Assembly (NCBI RefSeq): GCF_902506195.1 | Contig: NZ_LR732817.1 | Location: 62,001-126,000, forward strand | Source: Citricoccus sp. K5 | GTDB taxonomy: Bacteria > Actinomycetota > Actinomycetes > Actinomycetales > Micrococcaceae | DNA length: 64,000 nt | Direction: 5' to 3' | Shown: positions 35,179-44,696 of the stretch, piece by piece | Layout of the letters: the number at the start of each line of letters is the position of its first letter | Position numbering within the stretch: the first letter of the stretch is position 1 | Position numbers and translations under genes: made by a program | Notes under the pieces: model-generated | Told to the model about the DNA's origin: nothing | Databases searched by the model: none | Seen by the model: the letters and a program-made list of their open reading frames with translations, nothing else

Positions 35179-36090
35179 TCAGCGTGCGGCGCGGAACACC
35201 GCTGCGGCCTGGACGAACGGCTTGGCCTGGGTGAGATGACCGACGTCGGGCCCGCCGGCCACCAGCTCTACGTCCACGATGCGTAGGGAGCGCCCTGCGT
35301 GGCGAACCCGGGTGCGAGCGGCGATGGCGCCCCCGGCCGGCCGGAGGAAGAGGACTCGTAGCGACTGCAGGTCGAGTCCGCTCCGGTCCGGCATGGCCTG
35401 CTGGGCCGCCAGCCCGGACATGATGGTCAGCGCCCCACCGTGCACCGCGCCCTGAGGGTTGATCAACTCGTCGTTCTCGGCAAACTGCGGACCATCCTGG
35501 AACTGGTCGGTGACGGAGGGCCGCTCGTTCGTGTCCTGGTCCGGAACGGCGCAGCCGTGCATGCCCATGAGCGAGGCCAGGGGGGCCTCGGTCTCGGGGC
35601 CGAGCGGGAGCGATGCGAGTCGCCTGTACTGCTCTGCTGTGGTGCCGGAGCTCGGGCCGACGCCCTGGAACCACCCCGTGGCGTTGACGTAGACCGTTCC
35701 CTCAGCGTCCTGCAGGCTGGCCTGGGCCATGCCGCCCAGGGAATCGACGGCGGCCGCGCTCGCCCAGGAGTCCAGAACGGTCTCCTCCCCTGGGAAGGGG
35801 CGGCTGAAGTTGAGCTGCAGCTCGGTGGTGACGATCCAGTCCAGGCCCGGGGCGGCTGCTCGGATGGCCCGGGCCAGTGTGTTGTCCAGCACCACGGCGG
35901 CGGAGAGCCCGCTATGGCGCCCCTCGGGATCCACGGACCAGGGTCCCGTTCTCAGGGTTCCCGTCCGCTCGCGCGCCCCCCGCTGTTGTGCCTCGAACAG
36001 CTGCACGCGCATCAATTGCTCGGTGCGGCCGAGCAGTTGGGGGCGTGCGGCGGAGGGCGGCGCTGTGATCTGCGAGGTCGAGAAGGTCAT
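35179..36090 (-). CDS. Tandem-hotdog thioesterase-family protein
   Basis: The 303-aa protein repeats the architecture of 20,565-21,359. The first half carries DWIVTTELQLNFSRPFPGEETV (about residues 84-105). The second carries the PaaI-like INPQGAVHGGALTIMSGLAAQ, with RVLFLRPAGGAIAARTRVRHAGRS. An acyl-CoA thioesterase role is likely. The ATG at 36090 has only a weak TAGG upstream. It diverges from ectA across 271 bp and converges with carD. Confidence 0.75.
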   Translation of the reverse strand: MTFSTSQITAPPSAARPQLLGRTEQLMRVQLFEAQQRGARERTGTLRTGPWSVDPEGRHSGLSAAVVLDNTLARAIRAAAPGLDWIVTTELQLNFSRPFPGEETVLDSWASAAAVDSLGGMAQASLQDAEGTVYVNATGWFQGVGPSSGTTAEQYRRLASLPLGPETEAPLASLMGMHGCAVPDQDTNERPSVTDQFQDGPQFAENDELINPQGAVHGGALTIMSGLAAQQAMPDRSGLDLQSLRVLFLRPAGGAIAARTRVRHAGRSLRIVDVELVAGGPDVGHLTQAKPFVQAAAVFRAAR

Positions 36091-36161
36091 TCCAGCAACC
36101 TAGCCCAGAGCGGATGCGTTCGGCTCCCAGTCGTTGTGACGGGGCTCATAGCACGCTATTC

Positions 36162-36190
36162 TTGGCGTTGCAAAGATAACGGAATGATAA
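36162..36190 (+). promoter_or_regulatory. Candidate promoter of the ect operon
   Basis: TTGGCG (36162-36167), a 17-nt spacer and TGATAA (36185-36190) give a plausible sigma-70-type promoter about 165 nt upstream of ectA, in an AT-richer patch. No other good match lies in the region. The leader would be long. Confidence 0.35.
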
Positions 36191-36361
36191 AGATCTAACG
36201 GTGCCCGTTCGGCCTCGAAAGATTTGCCCGGGCAACCGCGTCAGCTATGGGATGCGGCGGCGTGTCGGACGGGGCGATATCCGGCCGGAGATGGGGCCAA
36301 AACCCCGGAAATCCGCCAGACCGGGCTTGAAATCAGATTTCATCTCGTTAGGTTGGAGGGG

Positions 36362-36874
36362 ATGGCAGATGATGCAGACACAGCACTGACCACCCGACCG
36401 ACAGCCCCCGTGCTCCGCCCTCCGCAGACTGAGGATGGAGCGGCGTTGTGGCACATGACCAAGGACTCGAAGGTCCTCGACCTCAACTCGTCCTACTACT
36501 ACCTGCTCTGGTGCAGGGACTTCGCCGACACCACCGTGATCGCCGAGATCGACGGCGAGCCGGCTGGCTTCGTCACCGGCTACCTCCGGCCTGACGCCCC
36601 CGCCACGCTGATGGTGTGGCAGGTGGCCGTGACCGAGGCCGCCCGAGGCCACGGGCTGGCCTCCCGCATGCTGGACGAACTCGTCACCCGCACCTCCGCC
36701 GAGGCGCTGGAGACCACCATCACGGATGACAACGCGGCCTCCCAGCGATTGTTCGCGAGCCTCGCCGAGCGCTTCGGAGCGGATCACCAGATCACCCCGC
36801 TGATCACCGCGGAGATGTACCCGGATGGCCATGACACGGAATACCTCCACCGCATCTCTCCCCTCGCGGAGTAG
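36362..36874 (+). CDS. ectA: L-2,4-diaminobutyrate N-gamma-acetyltransferase
   Basis: The 170-aa GNAT enzyme has LRPPQTEDGAALWHMTKDSKVLDLNSSYYYLLWCRDFADTTVIAEIDGEPAGFVTGYLRPD and the acetyl-CoA loop ARGHGLASRMLDEL. Both are the standard EctA pattern. It acetylates diaminobutyrate in ectoine synthesis. The frame is open further upstream, but the family starts near MADDADT. GGAGGGG directly abuts this ATG, an unusually tight spacing, so translation may begin slightly differently. ectB follows after 167 nt. Confidence 0.93.
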   Translation: MADDADTALTTRPTAPVLRPPQTEDGAALWHMTKDSKVLDLNSSYYYLLWCRDFADTTVIAEIDGEPAGFVTGYLRPDAPATLMVWQVAVTEAARGHGLASRMLDELVTRTSAEALETTITDDNAASQRLFASLAERFGADHQITPLITAEMYPDGHDTEYLHRISPLAE

Positions 36875-37041
36875 TCGCGCCGTCAACGCGTCGTAGCGCT
36901 GCCGATGCCGTGCAGCGTCCTCGCCCTGTGGCCGGCAAACCTCAGCGCGACCCGAACTTGAATCCATCACCACTCGCCATCGCCCCCACCGACCATGCAG
37001 GCCGTCCACCACACGGATGCCTGCCAAGAAAGGGATGAACC

Positions 37042-38340
37042 ATGGACACCACCGTCTTCACCACCATCGAATCCGAGGTCCGCAGCTACAGCCGCGGCTG
37101 GCCCACCGTCTTCACCCAGGCCAAGGGTGCCGTCCAGACCGCCGAGGACGGCACCGAGTACCTGGACTTCTTCTCCGGTGCCGGCGCGCTGAACTACGGG
37201 CACAACCACCCGCTGCTGCAGAAGGCCCTGGTCGAGTACCTCTCCAGCGATGCCCCGGTGCACTCCCTGGACATGATGACGCCGGCCAAGCGGGACTTCC
37301 TGCAGACCTTCAGTGACGTCATCCTGAAGCCGCGCGGACTGGACTACAAGGTCATGTTCCCCGGCCCGACGGGCACCAACACCGTGGAGGCCGCCCTCAA
37401 GCTGGCCCGCAAGGTGACCGGCCGCCAGCACATCCTGTCCTTCACCAACGCGTTCCACGGCATGACCCTGGGCTCGCTGTCCGTGACGGGCAACTCGATG
37501 AAGCGCAAGGGCGCCGGCATCCCGCTGACCAACAGCTCGAAGATCCCGTATGACGACTACTTCAACGGTGAGACCGAGGACTTCATGTGGCTGGAGCGTG
37601 TCCTGGAGGACTCCGGCTCCGGCGTGGACAAGCCGGCCGCCATCATCGTGGAGACCGTGCAGGGCGAGGGCGGCGTGCGTGCCGCCCGCCTCGAGTGGCT
37701 CAAGCAGCTCTCGGATCTGTGCGGCAAGCACGAGATCCTGTTGATCGTGGACGACGTCCAGGCCGGCTGCGGCCGGACCGGCACCTTCTTCAGCTTCGAG
37801 GAGGCCGGCTTCACCCCGGACATCGTCTGCGTCTCCAAGTCGATCTCCGGTTATGGCCTGCCGATGGCCCTGACCCTGTTCCGCCCCGAGCTGGATGTGT
37901 GGGAGCCCGGCGAGCACAACGGGACCTTCCGTGGAAACAACCCGGCGTTCGTCACCGCCACCGCCACCCTGAAGGAGTTCTGGGCCGACGACTCGTTCCA
38001 GAAGGGACAGCTGGCCGAGGCCATCGCCACCGTGCACGGTGCCCTGGAGCAGATCGCCAACTCCGTGGACGGTGCCTCCGTCCGTGGCCGCGGCCTGCTG
38101 GCCGGCCTGCACTTCGCCGACACGGAGGTGGCCGGCAAGGTGGCCGCCGAGTCCTTCCGGAACGGTCTGCTCGTGGAGACCTCCGGTCCCGACGATGAGG
38201 TCCTGAAGCTGATGCCGGCTCTGACCACCCCGAAGGACCAGCTCGAGCGTGGCATGGGCATCATCGCGGCCGCCGTGTCCACGGTGACCGGCACCGACGT
38301 CGCCTATCAGCCGGGAACCGGCGCTCTCGCCGCCGCCTGA
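37042..38340 (+). CDS. ectB: L-2,4-diaminobutyrate:2-oxoglutarate aminotransferase
   Basis: This 432-aa class III aminotransferase makes diaminobutyrate from aspartate semialdehyde. EctB hallmarks are [72 protein letters not shown] and the PLP-binding Lys at residue 266 in [24 protein letters not shown] precedes the ATG. It lies between ectA and ectC on the same strand. Confidence 0.97.
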   Translation: MDTTVFTTIESEVRSYSRGWPTVFTQAKGAVQTAEDGTEYLDFFSGAGALNYGHNHPLLQKALVEYLSSDAPVHSLDMMTPAKRDFLQTFSDVILKPRGLDYKVMFPGPTGTNTVEAALKLARKVTGRQHILSFTNAFHGMTLGSLSVTGNSMKRKGAGIPLTNSSKIPYDDYFNGETEDFMWLERVLEDSGSGVDKPAAIIVETVQGEGGVRAARLEWLKQLSDLCGKHEILLIVDDVQAGCGRTGTFFSFEEAGFTPDIVCVSKSISGYGLPMALTLFRPELDVWEPGEHNGTFRGNNPAFVTATATLKEFWADDSFQKGQLAEAIATVHGALEQIANSVDGASVRGRGLLAGLHFADTEVAGKVAAESFRNGLLVETSGPDDEVLKLMPALTTPKDQLERGMGIIAAAVSTVTGTDVAYQPGTGALAAA

Positions 38341-38465
38341 GTCCCTCAGCGCCTTGGCGCTTTCCTCCACGGCACCGACGGCGGTACGTTGTGCGGCACA
38401 CGCCGCGCCGGCCGTCGTCGTGCCCCCTGCAGATGTACCAACCGTCCTGACCGAAAGGAATCCAC

Positions 38466-38909
38466 ATGCTGGTGACCAACCTGAATGACCTGAACGACAC
38501 CGAGCGTGACATCAAGTCGGAGACCTGGCGCTCACGCCGCATGGTGCTGGCGCGCGAGGGCGTCGGCTTCTCCTTCCACGACACCGTGATCTACGCCGGC
38601 ACCACCTCGACGTTCCACTACGCGAACCACATCGAGGCCGTGTACTGCGTGCAGGGCGAGGGCACCCTGACCAACGAGGTGACCGGTGAGGTGCACGAGC
38701 TCAAGGACGGCACCATGTACCTGCTGGACGGCAACGAGAAGCACACCGTGCGCGCCACCACCGAGCTGCGCATGGCCTGTGTCTTCAACCCGCCGGTGAC
38801 CGGCCGCGAGACCCACGACGCCAATGGCGTCTACCAGCTGGTCTTCGAAGAGGGCTCGGACCGCAAGGTGCCGAAGAAGGCCAACGTCGAAACCGAAGCG
38901 ATGGCCTGA
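38466..38909 (+). CDS. ectC: L-ectoine synthase
   Basis: The 147-aa cupin begins [29 protein letters not shown] and contains [34 protein letters not shown] and [14 protein letters not shown], which hold the metal-binding Glu, Tyr and His residues. It closes the ring of N-gamma-acetyl-diaminobutyrate to ectoine. GAAAGGA precedes the ATG. The C-terminal tail ([11 protein letters not shown]) is a little longer than usual. Confidence 0.97.
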   Translation: MLVTNLNDLNDTERDIKSETWRSRRMVLAREGVGFSFHDTVIYAGTTSTFHYANHIEAVYCVQGEGTLTNEVTGEVHELKDGTMYLLDGNEKHTVRATTELRMACVFNPPVTGRETHDANGVYQLVFEEGSDRKVPKKANVETEAMA

Positions 38910-38961
38910 GGGCCTGACTGGCGCGGACCGGTACTGATCGGTGCCGGCCTGAGCCGCCCGG

Positions 38962-39016
38962 CTGTGGCCCGGTGCCCCGAACTCCCCTTGCGGGGGATCG
39001 GGGTGCCGGGCCACAG
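38962..39016 (+). terminator. Long hairpin between ectC and ectD
   Basis: A 17-bp stem with two G-U pairs (38962-38978 with 39000-39016) surrounds a 21-nt loop. No T-tract follows. It could terminate part of the ectABC transcripts and lower ectD expression, or simply be a stable mRNA structure. Confidence 0.5.
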
Positions 39017-39109
39017 TGGTATGTGGGGTGACGGGGCATAGTAGGGCCCGCACCCGTGTGGTGAGAACCACCGAAACCGCGCAGAACACCGAAGGATAGG
39101 AGAAGACCG

Positions 39110-40018
39110 ATGACTGCAACGGCAACGCAGCACAGAATCGACACCTACCCCACCCGGAACAATGGTGAGGTCAAGGTCATGCCCCGCGAGGATGCGGTGG
39201 TGTGGGGGTCCGCGTCAGACGGCCCGCTGGACCAGGCGACCCTGGACGGGTTCGACGCCCGCGGGTACCTGTCGATCGACCGGCTGGTCAGCGACGACGA
39301 GGTGGCGGAGTTCCACCGAGAACTCGAACGCCTCTCGCAAGACCCACAGGTCCGGGCGGACGAGCGCTGCGTGGTCGAGGCCAGCAGCCGTCAGGTGCGC
39401 TCCGTCTTCGACGTGCACCGCATCAGCCCGGTGTTCAAGAGGATCGCCAACGACCCGCGGGTGGTGGACCGTGCCCGCCAGCTGCTGGGCTCGGACGTCT
39501 ACATCCACCAGTCCCGCGTGAACTTCAAGCCCGGATTCGAGGGCAAGGAGTTCATGTGGCACTCCGACTTCGAGACGTGGCACGCGGAAGACGGCATGCC
39601 CGCACCCCGGGCCGTCAGCATATCGATCTCGATGACGGACAACCACTCCTACAACGGGCCCCTGATGATCATGCCCGGCTCGCACCGTGAGTACGTCTCC
39701 TGCGACGGGGCGACCCCGGAGGACAACTACCTCAAGTCCCTGGTCATGCAGGGCGCCGGGACCCCGAGCAAGCAGATCCTGACGGACTTCTACGATCGCT
39801 ACGGGATCGACGTGCTGGAGGGCCGGGCCGGTGGCGCCGTCATGTTCGACAGCAACTGCATGCACGCGTCCAACGGCAATGTCACCCCCGTCCCGCGCTC
39901 CAACGTGTTCATCGTGTTCAACTCGGTGGAGAACACCATTGAGGAGCCATACGCGGCGGCCAGGCCGCGGCCCGAGTTCGCCGGCTCGACCGACTTCACT
40001 CCGGCCGGACTGCGGTAG
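39110..40018 (+). CDS. ectD: Ectoine 5-hydroxylase
   Basis: This 302-aa Fe(II)/2-oxoglutarate dioxygenase converts ectoine to 5-hydroxyectoine. The ectoine-hydroxylase signature INFKPGFEGKEFMWHSDFETWHAEDGMP appears here with V for I. Iron ligands are His151, Asp153 and His252 (CMHASNGNVTPVPRSN). TAGGAGAA precedes the ATG. It lies 200 nt after ectC, beyond a large hairpin, so it may be expressed separately from ectABC. Confidence 0.97.
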   Translation: MTATATQHRIDTYPTRNNGEVKVMPREDAVVWGSASDGPLDQATLDGFDARGYLSIDRLVSDDEVAEFHRELERLSQDPQVRADERCVVEASSRQVRSVFDVHRISPVFKRIANDPRVVDRARQLLGSDVYIHQSRVNFKPGFEGKEFMWHSDFETWHAEDGMPAPRAVSISISMTDNHSYNGPLMIMPGSHREYVSCDGATPEDNYLKSLVMQGAGTPSKQILTDFYDRYGIDVLEGRAGGAVMFDSNCMHASNGNVTPVPRSNVFIVFNSVENTIEEPYAAARPRPEFAGSTDFTPAGLR

Positions 40019-40030
40019 AGCCCTGGCTCA

Positions 40031-40072
40031 CGGCCCGGGAGCCCGCTCCAGCTGGGGCCGGCACCCGGGCCG
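40031..40072. terminator. Terminator hairpin between ectD and the MHS carrier gene
   Basis: A 13-bp stem with one mismatch (40031-40043 with 40060-40072) lies between the convergent gene ends at 40018 and 40080 and could serve both. Confidence 0.7.
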
Positions 40073-40079
40073 CTGTGGC

Positions 40080-41537
40080 TCAACGGTCCTCGGGCGTCCC
40101 CAGTGTCTGCGGGGTCTCGGGGTTCCTGGCCGGGGCAGCCTGGTCCGCTTGGGTCGCCTCGTCGACCAGGGGTGCGTCCTCCGGGTGGGCGGCCAGGTGT
40201 TCCCGGTGCGCCTCGTCCACGTGCAGATCGGATCCCTCCACGGACTTCGGCACCAGGGACACGGCCACGAAGGAGACGATGGCCAGCGCGGCGATGTAGA
40301 CGCCGATGGTCCAGCTGGCACCGGTGCGGTTCAGCAGCAGCTGGGCGATCATCGGGGCGAAGGCGCCGCCGATGATCGAGCCGAAGGCATAGCCGATCGA
40401 CACGCCGGAATAGCGAACATTGGCGGGGAACATCTCGGCATAGAGCGCGGACTGCGGGCCGTACGAGGGGCCGAGGCCGATGGTGAGGATGACGATGGCC
40501 AGGGTGAACAGCGGCAGTGAGGCGGTGTCCAGCAGGAACCACATGGGGATCGCCCACAGGATGATGATGCCGTAGCCGATCTGGAAGGTGCGGATCTTGC
40601 CGATCCGGTCACCGAGCCTGCCGCCCAGCATGGTGAACGCCAGCCAGCCGAGGCCGCCGATGAAGGAGGCCACGAGCGTGGACTCCCGGCTCATGCCCAG
40701 CACATTGGCGCCGTAGGAGGCGAAGAACGCGATGACCAGGTAACCGGCCGCGTTGTTGGCGGCGAAGATCAGGGCGGCCAGGATGACGTTCTTCTTGTGG
40801 CTCTTCAGGAGCACGCCCAGGGGAGCGGCGGATTCCTTCTTGCGCAGCTGCATCTCCTTGAACACCGGGGACTCGTCCACGGCGCGCCGGATGAGGTAGC
40901 CCACCAGGATCAGCACCACGGAGGACAGGAACGGGATGCGCCAGCCCCAGGCCATGAAGGCCTCCTCGGACATGGAGCTGGTCAGCAGCGTCATGAAGGC
41001 GGTGGCCAGCAGCATGCCGATCGGAACACCGATCTGCGGGTAGGAGCCGAAGGTGCTGCGCAGGTTGCGCGGAGCGTGCTCGACCGACATCAGGGCGGCT
41101 CCGCCCCATTCGCCACCGGCGGAGAAACCCTGGACGATGCGCAGGAAGATCAGGAGGATCGGGGCCCAGACGCCGATCACGGCGTGAGTGGGCAGCATGC
41201 CGATCAGGGCCGTGGCCCCGCCCATGCCGACCAGGGTGAGCACCAGGATCATCTTGCGTCCGTACTTGTCCCCCAGGTGGCCGGCGATGATGGCGCCGAG
41301 GGGTCGGAACAGGAAGCTGATGCCCAGGGAGGCCCAGGAGACCACCTGGGCCAGGGGTGCGTTCTCCTCAGCCAGCGGCGCGAAGAACAATGGCGCCAGC
41401 ACGAAGGCCGCGGCCTGGGCGTAGATGAAGAAGTCGTACCACTCGATGGTGGTACCGACCAGGGTGCCGGCGAGGACCTTGCGCTCCTCGGCGCTGCGCC
41501 GCGGGCGGGCTGCCGCTGCGGTCTGTGAATCTGCCAT
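40080..41537 (-). CDS. MFS transporter, metabolite:H+ symporter (MHS) family; likely aromatic-acid carrier
   Basis: The 485-aa, 12-helix carrier starts with a basic tail, then LAGTLVGTTIEWYDFFIYAQAAAFVLAPLFF, RPLGAIIAGHLGDKYGRKMILVLTL and GGEWGGAALMSVEHAPRNLRSTFGSYPQIG, all MHS hallmarks. MHS carriers take up proline/betaine, 2-oxoglutarate, shikimate or aromatic acids. The neighbouring ect genes might suggest ectoine uptake. A TetR-type operator like those of the paa genes lies 46 nt upstream, so phenylacetate uptake is favoured. GGAGCT precedes the ATG at 41537; an upstream in-frame ATG would cover the operator. Confidence 0.82.
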   Translation of the reverse strand: MADSQTAAAARPRRSAEERKVLAGTLVGTTIEWYDFFIYAQAAAFVLAPLFFAPLAEENAPLAQVVSWASLGISFLFRPLGAIIAGHLGDKYGRKMILVLTLVGMGGATALIGMLPTHAVIGVWAPILLIFLRIVQGFSAGGEWGGAALMSVEHAPRNLRSTFGSYPQIGVPIGMLLATAFMTLLTSSMSEEAFMAWGWRIPFLSSVVLILVGYLIRRAVDESPVFKEMQLRKKESAAPLGVLLKSHKKNVILAALIFAANNAAGYLVIAFFASYGANVLGMSRESTLVASFIGGLGWLAFTMLGGRLGDRIGKIRTFQIGYGIIILWAIPMWFLLDTASLPLFTLAIVILTIGLGPSYGPQSALYAEMFPANVRYSGVSIGYAFGSIIGGAFAPMIAQLLLNRTGASWTIGVYIAALAIVSFVAVSLVPKSVEGSDLHVDEAHREHLAAHPEDAPLVDEATQADQAAPARNPETPQTLGTPEDR

Positions 41538-41583
41538 GGTGAGCTCCAGACGACGGATGGGATGCTGAGGACGGTGCGGATTA

Positions 41584-41603
41584 GTGACTGACCGTTCGGT
41601 CAC
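41584..41603. promoter_or_regulatory. PaaR-type TetR operator, site 1 (MHS carrier)
   Basis: GTGACTGACCGTTCGGTCAC contains the palindrome TGACCG-TT-CGGTCA and matches paaZ site 3 at 15 of 20 positions. It lies 46 nt before the carrier start and just downstream of a possible minus-strand -10 (TATCAT, 41615-41610). Confidence 0.65.
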
Positions 41604-41698
41604 CGCACGATGATAATCCACTCTTGTGAGTCACGCCACATTCACCGCGGGGGTGACTGGACTGGTTGACCCCGCCGGCCGGGGGTGCGAATCTAATA

Positions 41699-41718
41699 GT
41701 GAACGATTGGTCGGTAAT
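41699..41718. promoter_or_regulatory. PaaR-type TetR operator, site 2 (thiolase operon)
   Basis: GTGAACGATTGGTCGGTAAT lies 51 nt before the thiolase start, overlapping the last base of TAATAG (41694-41699), a possible -10. Confidence 0.7.
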
Positions 41719-41769
41719 TGTCTGCCGTCCAGTCAGCGAACCCCACCATCCCCGTCGAACGGAGCCGAA

Positions 41770-42989
<1,220 letters not shown>

Positions 42990-42990
<1 letters not shown>

Positions 42991-43817
42991 TGGTGCCGCT
43001 GGAGAATCTGAACCCGGACATCTTCGCGACGTTGGCGGTGGAGGAGAGCGAGGATCGGCTCGTGGTGCGATTGCACCGGCCCGAGGTGCGCAACGCAATC
43101 GACCAGGTGATGGTCGATGAGCTTCACGCGGTCTGTGCCCACCTGGAGCGGGTGCCGAAGGTGCTGATCCTGACCGGGACGCCCTCGGACGCCGAGGCCG
43201 GCACCCAGGGGGTCTTCGCCTCGGGGGCGGATATCGCCCAGCTGCGTGAGCGCCGCCGGGAGGACGCGCTGGCCGGGATCAACTCCACGATCTTCGATCG
43301 GATCGCGAAGCTGCCGATGCCGGTGATCGCCGCCCTGGACGGATACGCGTTGGGTGGGGGCGCGGAGCTGGCGTATGCCGCGGACTTCCGGATCGGGACG
43401 GCGGCGCTGCGGATGGGCAACCCGGAGACGAACCTGGGCATCATGGCCGCCGCGGGGGCGACCTGGCGGCTGAAGGAACTCGTCGGTGAGCCGCTGGCCA
43501 AGCAGATCCTGCTGGCCGGCCGAGTCCTGACCGGCGCCGAGTGCCTGGCAGCCGGTCTGATCAGCGAACTGGTCGAGCCGGAACAGCTCCTCGACGCCGC
43601 GCACTCGTTGGCGGATCGGATCGCTGCGCAGGACCCGCTGGCGGTGCGGATCACCAAGTCGGTGTTCCATGCCCCGCGTGAGGCCCACCCGGTGATCGAC
43701 ACCTTGGCCCAGGGCATGCTCTTCGAGTCCGAGGCGAAGTTCGACCGCATGCAGGCCTTCCTCGACCGCAAAGCCAGCAAGTCCAGCAAGAACAACACCA
43801 GCCGGGAGCAGTCATGA
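42990..43817 (+). CDS. paaF: Enoyl-CoA hydratase/isomerase, PaaF-like
   Basis: The 275-aa crotonase has VFASGADIAQLRERR, LDGYALGGGAELAYAADFRIGTAALRMGNPETNLGIMAAAGATWRL and FLDRKASK. The first catalytic Glu is present (NPETNLG), while the second position reads PLAKQILLAG. In the phenylacetate pathway PaaF hydrates 2,3-dehydroadipyl-CoA. Its ATG shares one base with the thiolase TGA, so the two are translationally coupled. The paa assignment rests on context. Confidence 0.78.
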
Positions 43818-44680
43818 GTAGTGCAGAATCCGCGATGGTTCCGGCCCGGGTCGGCGTGCTCGGGGGCGGGCGGATGGGTGCCGGGATCGCGCATGCGTTC
43901 CTGATCAAGGGCGCCGAGGTGGTCGTGGTGGAGCGTGACGAGGCTGCTGCGGCTGCGGCCCGTGAACGGGTGAGCGCGTCGGCAGCGGCCTCGATCGAGC
44001 GCGGGGTGCTGCAGGGCCCGCTCGAGCAGGTCCTGGACCGCCTGGCCGTGACTCTGGACCGGAGCGCTTTCGCGGACCGGGAACTGGTGATCGAGGCGGT
44101 CCCGGAGGATTGGGAGCTGAAGGTCGCCTCCCTCAAGGACGTCGAACGGCACCTGGGAGACGGGGCGGTGCTGGCCTCGAACACCTCGAGCCTGTCCGTC
44201 ACCGGGCTCTCGGCCGAACTGGTGCACCCGGAGAACTTCCTGGGGCTCCACTTCTTCAACCCGGTCCCGGCCTCGACCCTGATCGAGGTCGTGGTCGGGG
44301 CCCAGACCGCCCCCGAATGGGTGGCCGCGGCCCGGGCGTGGACTGCGGGACTGGGCAAGACTGCGGTCGTGGTCAATGACGCCCCGGGCTTCGCCTCCTC
44401 CCGACTCGGGGTCGCGATCGCGCTGGAGGCCATGCGGATGGTCGAGGAGGGAGTGGCCACCGCCGAGGACATCGACAACGCCATGGTCCTGGGCTACAAG
44501 CACCCCACCGGGCCGCTCAGGACCACGGACATCGTCGGGCTGGACGTGCGCCTGGGGATCGCCGAATACCTGGCCTCCACCCTGGGAGAGCGCTTCGACC
44601 CGCCCCAGATCCTGCGGGACAAGGTCGCCGCCGGCGAGCTCGGCCGCAAGACCGGTCAGGGCTTCTTCACCTGGTCCTGA
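43814..44680 (+). CDS. paaH: 3-hydroxyacyl-CoA dehydrogenase, PaaH-like
   Basis: This 288-aa NAD-dependent dehydrogenase has the Rossmann motif GVLGGGRMGAGIAHAFL at residue 14, ELVIEAVPEDWELK, SNTSSLSVTGLS, the catalytic His in GLHFFNPVPASTLIEVV and a C-terminal GRKTGQGFFTW. It oxidises 3-hydroxyadipyl-CoA or related thioesters to the 3-keto form used by the thiolase. It overlaps the hydratase gene by 4 bp and ends 17 nt from the convergent siderophore gene. Confidence 0.87.
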   Translation: MSSAESAMVPARVGVLGGGRMGAGIAHAFLIKGAEVVVVERDEAAAAAARERVSASAAASIERGVLQGPLEQVLDRLAVTLDRSAFADRELVIEAVPEDWELKVASLKDVERHLGDGAVLASNTSSLSVTGLSAELVHPENFLGLHFFNPVPASTLIEVVVGAQTAPEWVAAARAWTAGLGKTAVVVNDAPGFASSRLGVAIALEAMRMVEEGVATAEDIDNAMVLGYKHPTGPLRTTDIVGLDVRLGIAEYLASTLGERFDPPQILRDKVAAGELGRKTGQGFFTWS

Positions 44681-44696
44681 CCCTCCACCCCCCTGC

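Noticed and set aside
36224-36361. Longer N-terminus for EctA from an upstream ATG
   Set aside because: The extra 46 residues are absent from the EctA family and run over the leader region; kept only as a note because the chosen ATG has tight Shine-Dalgarno spacing.
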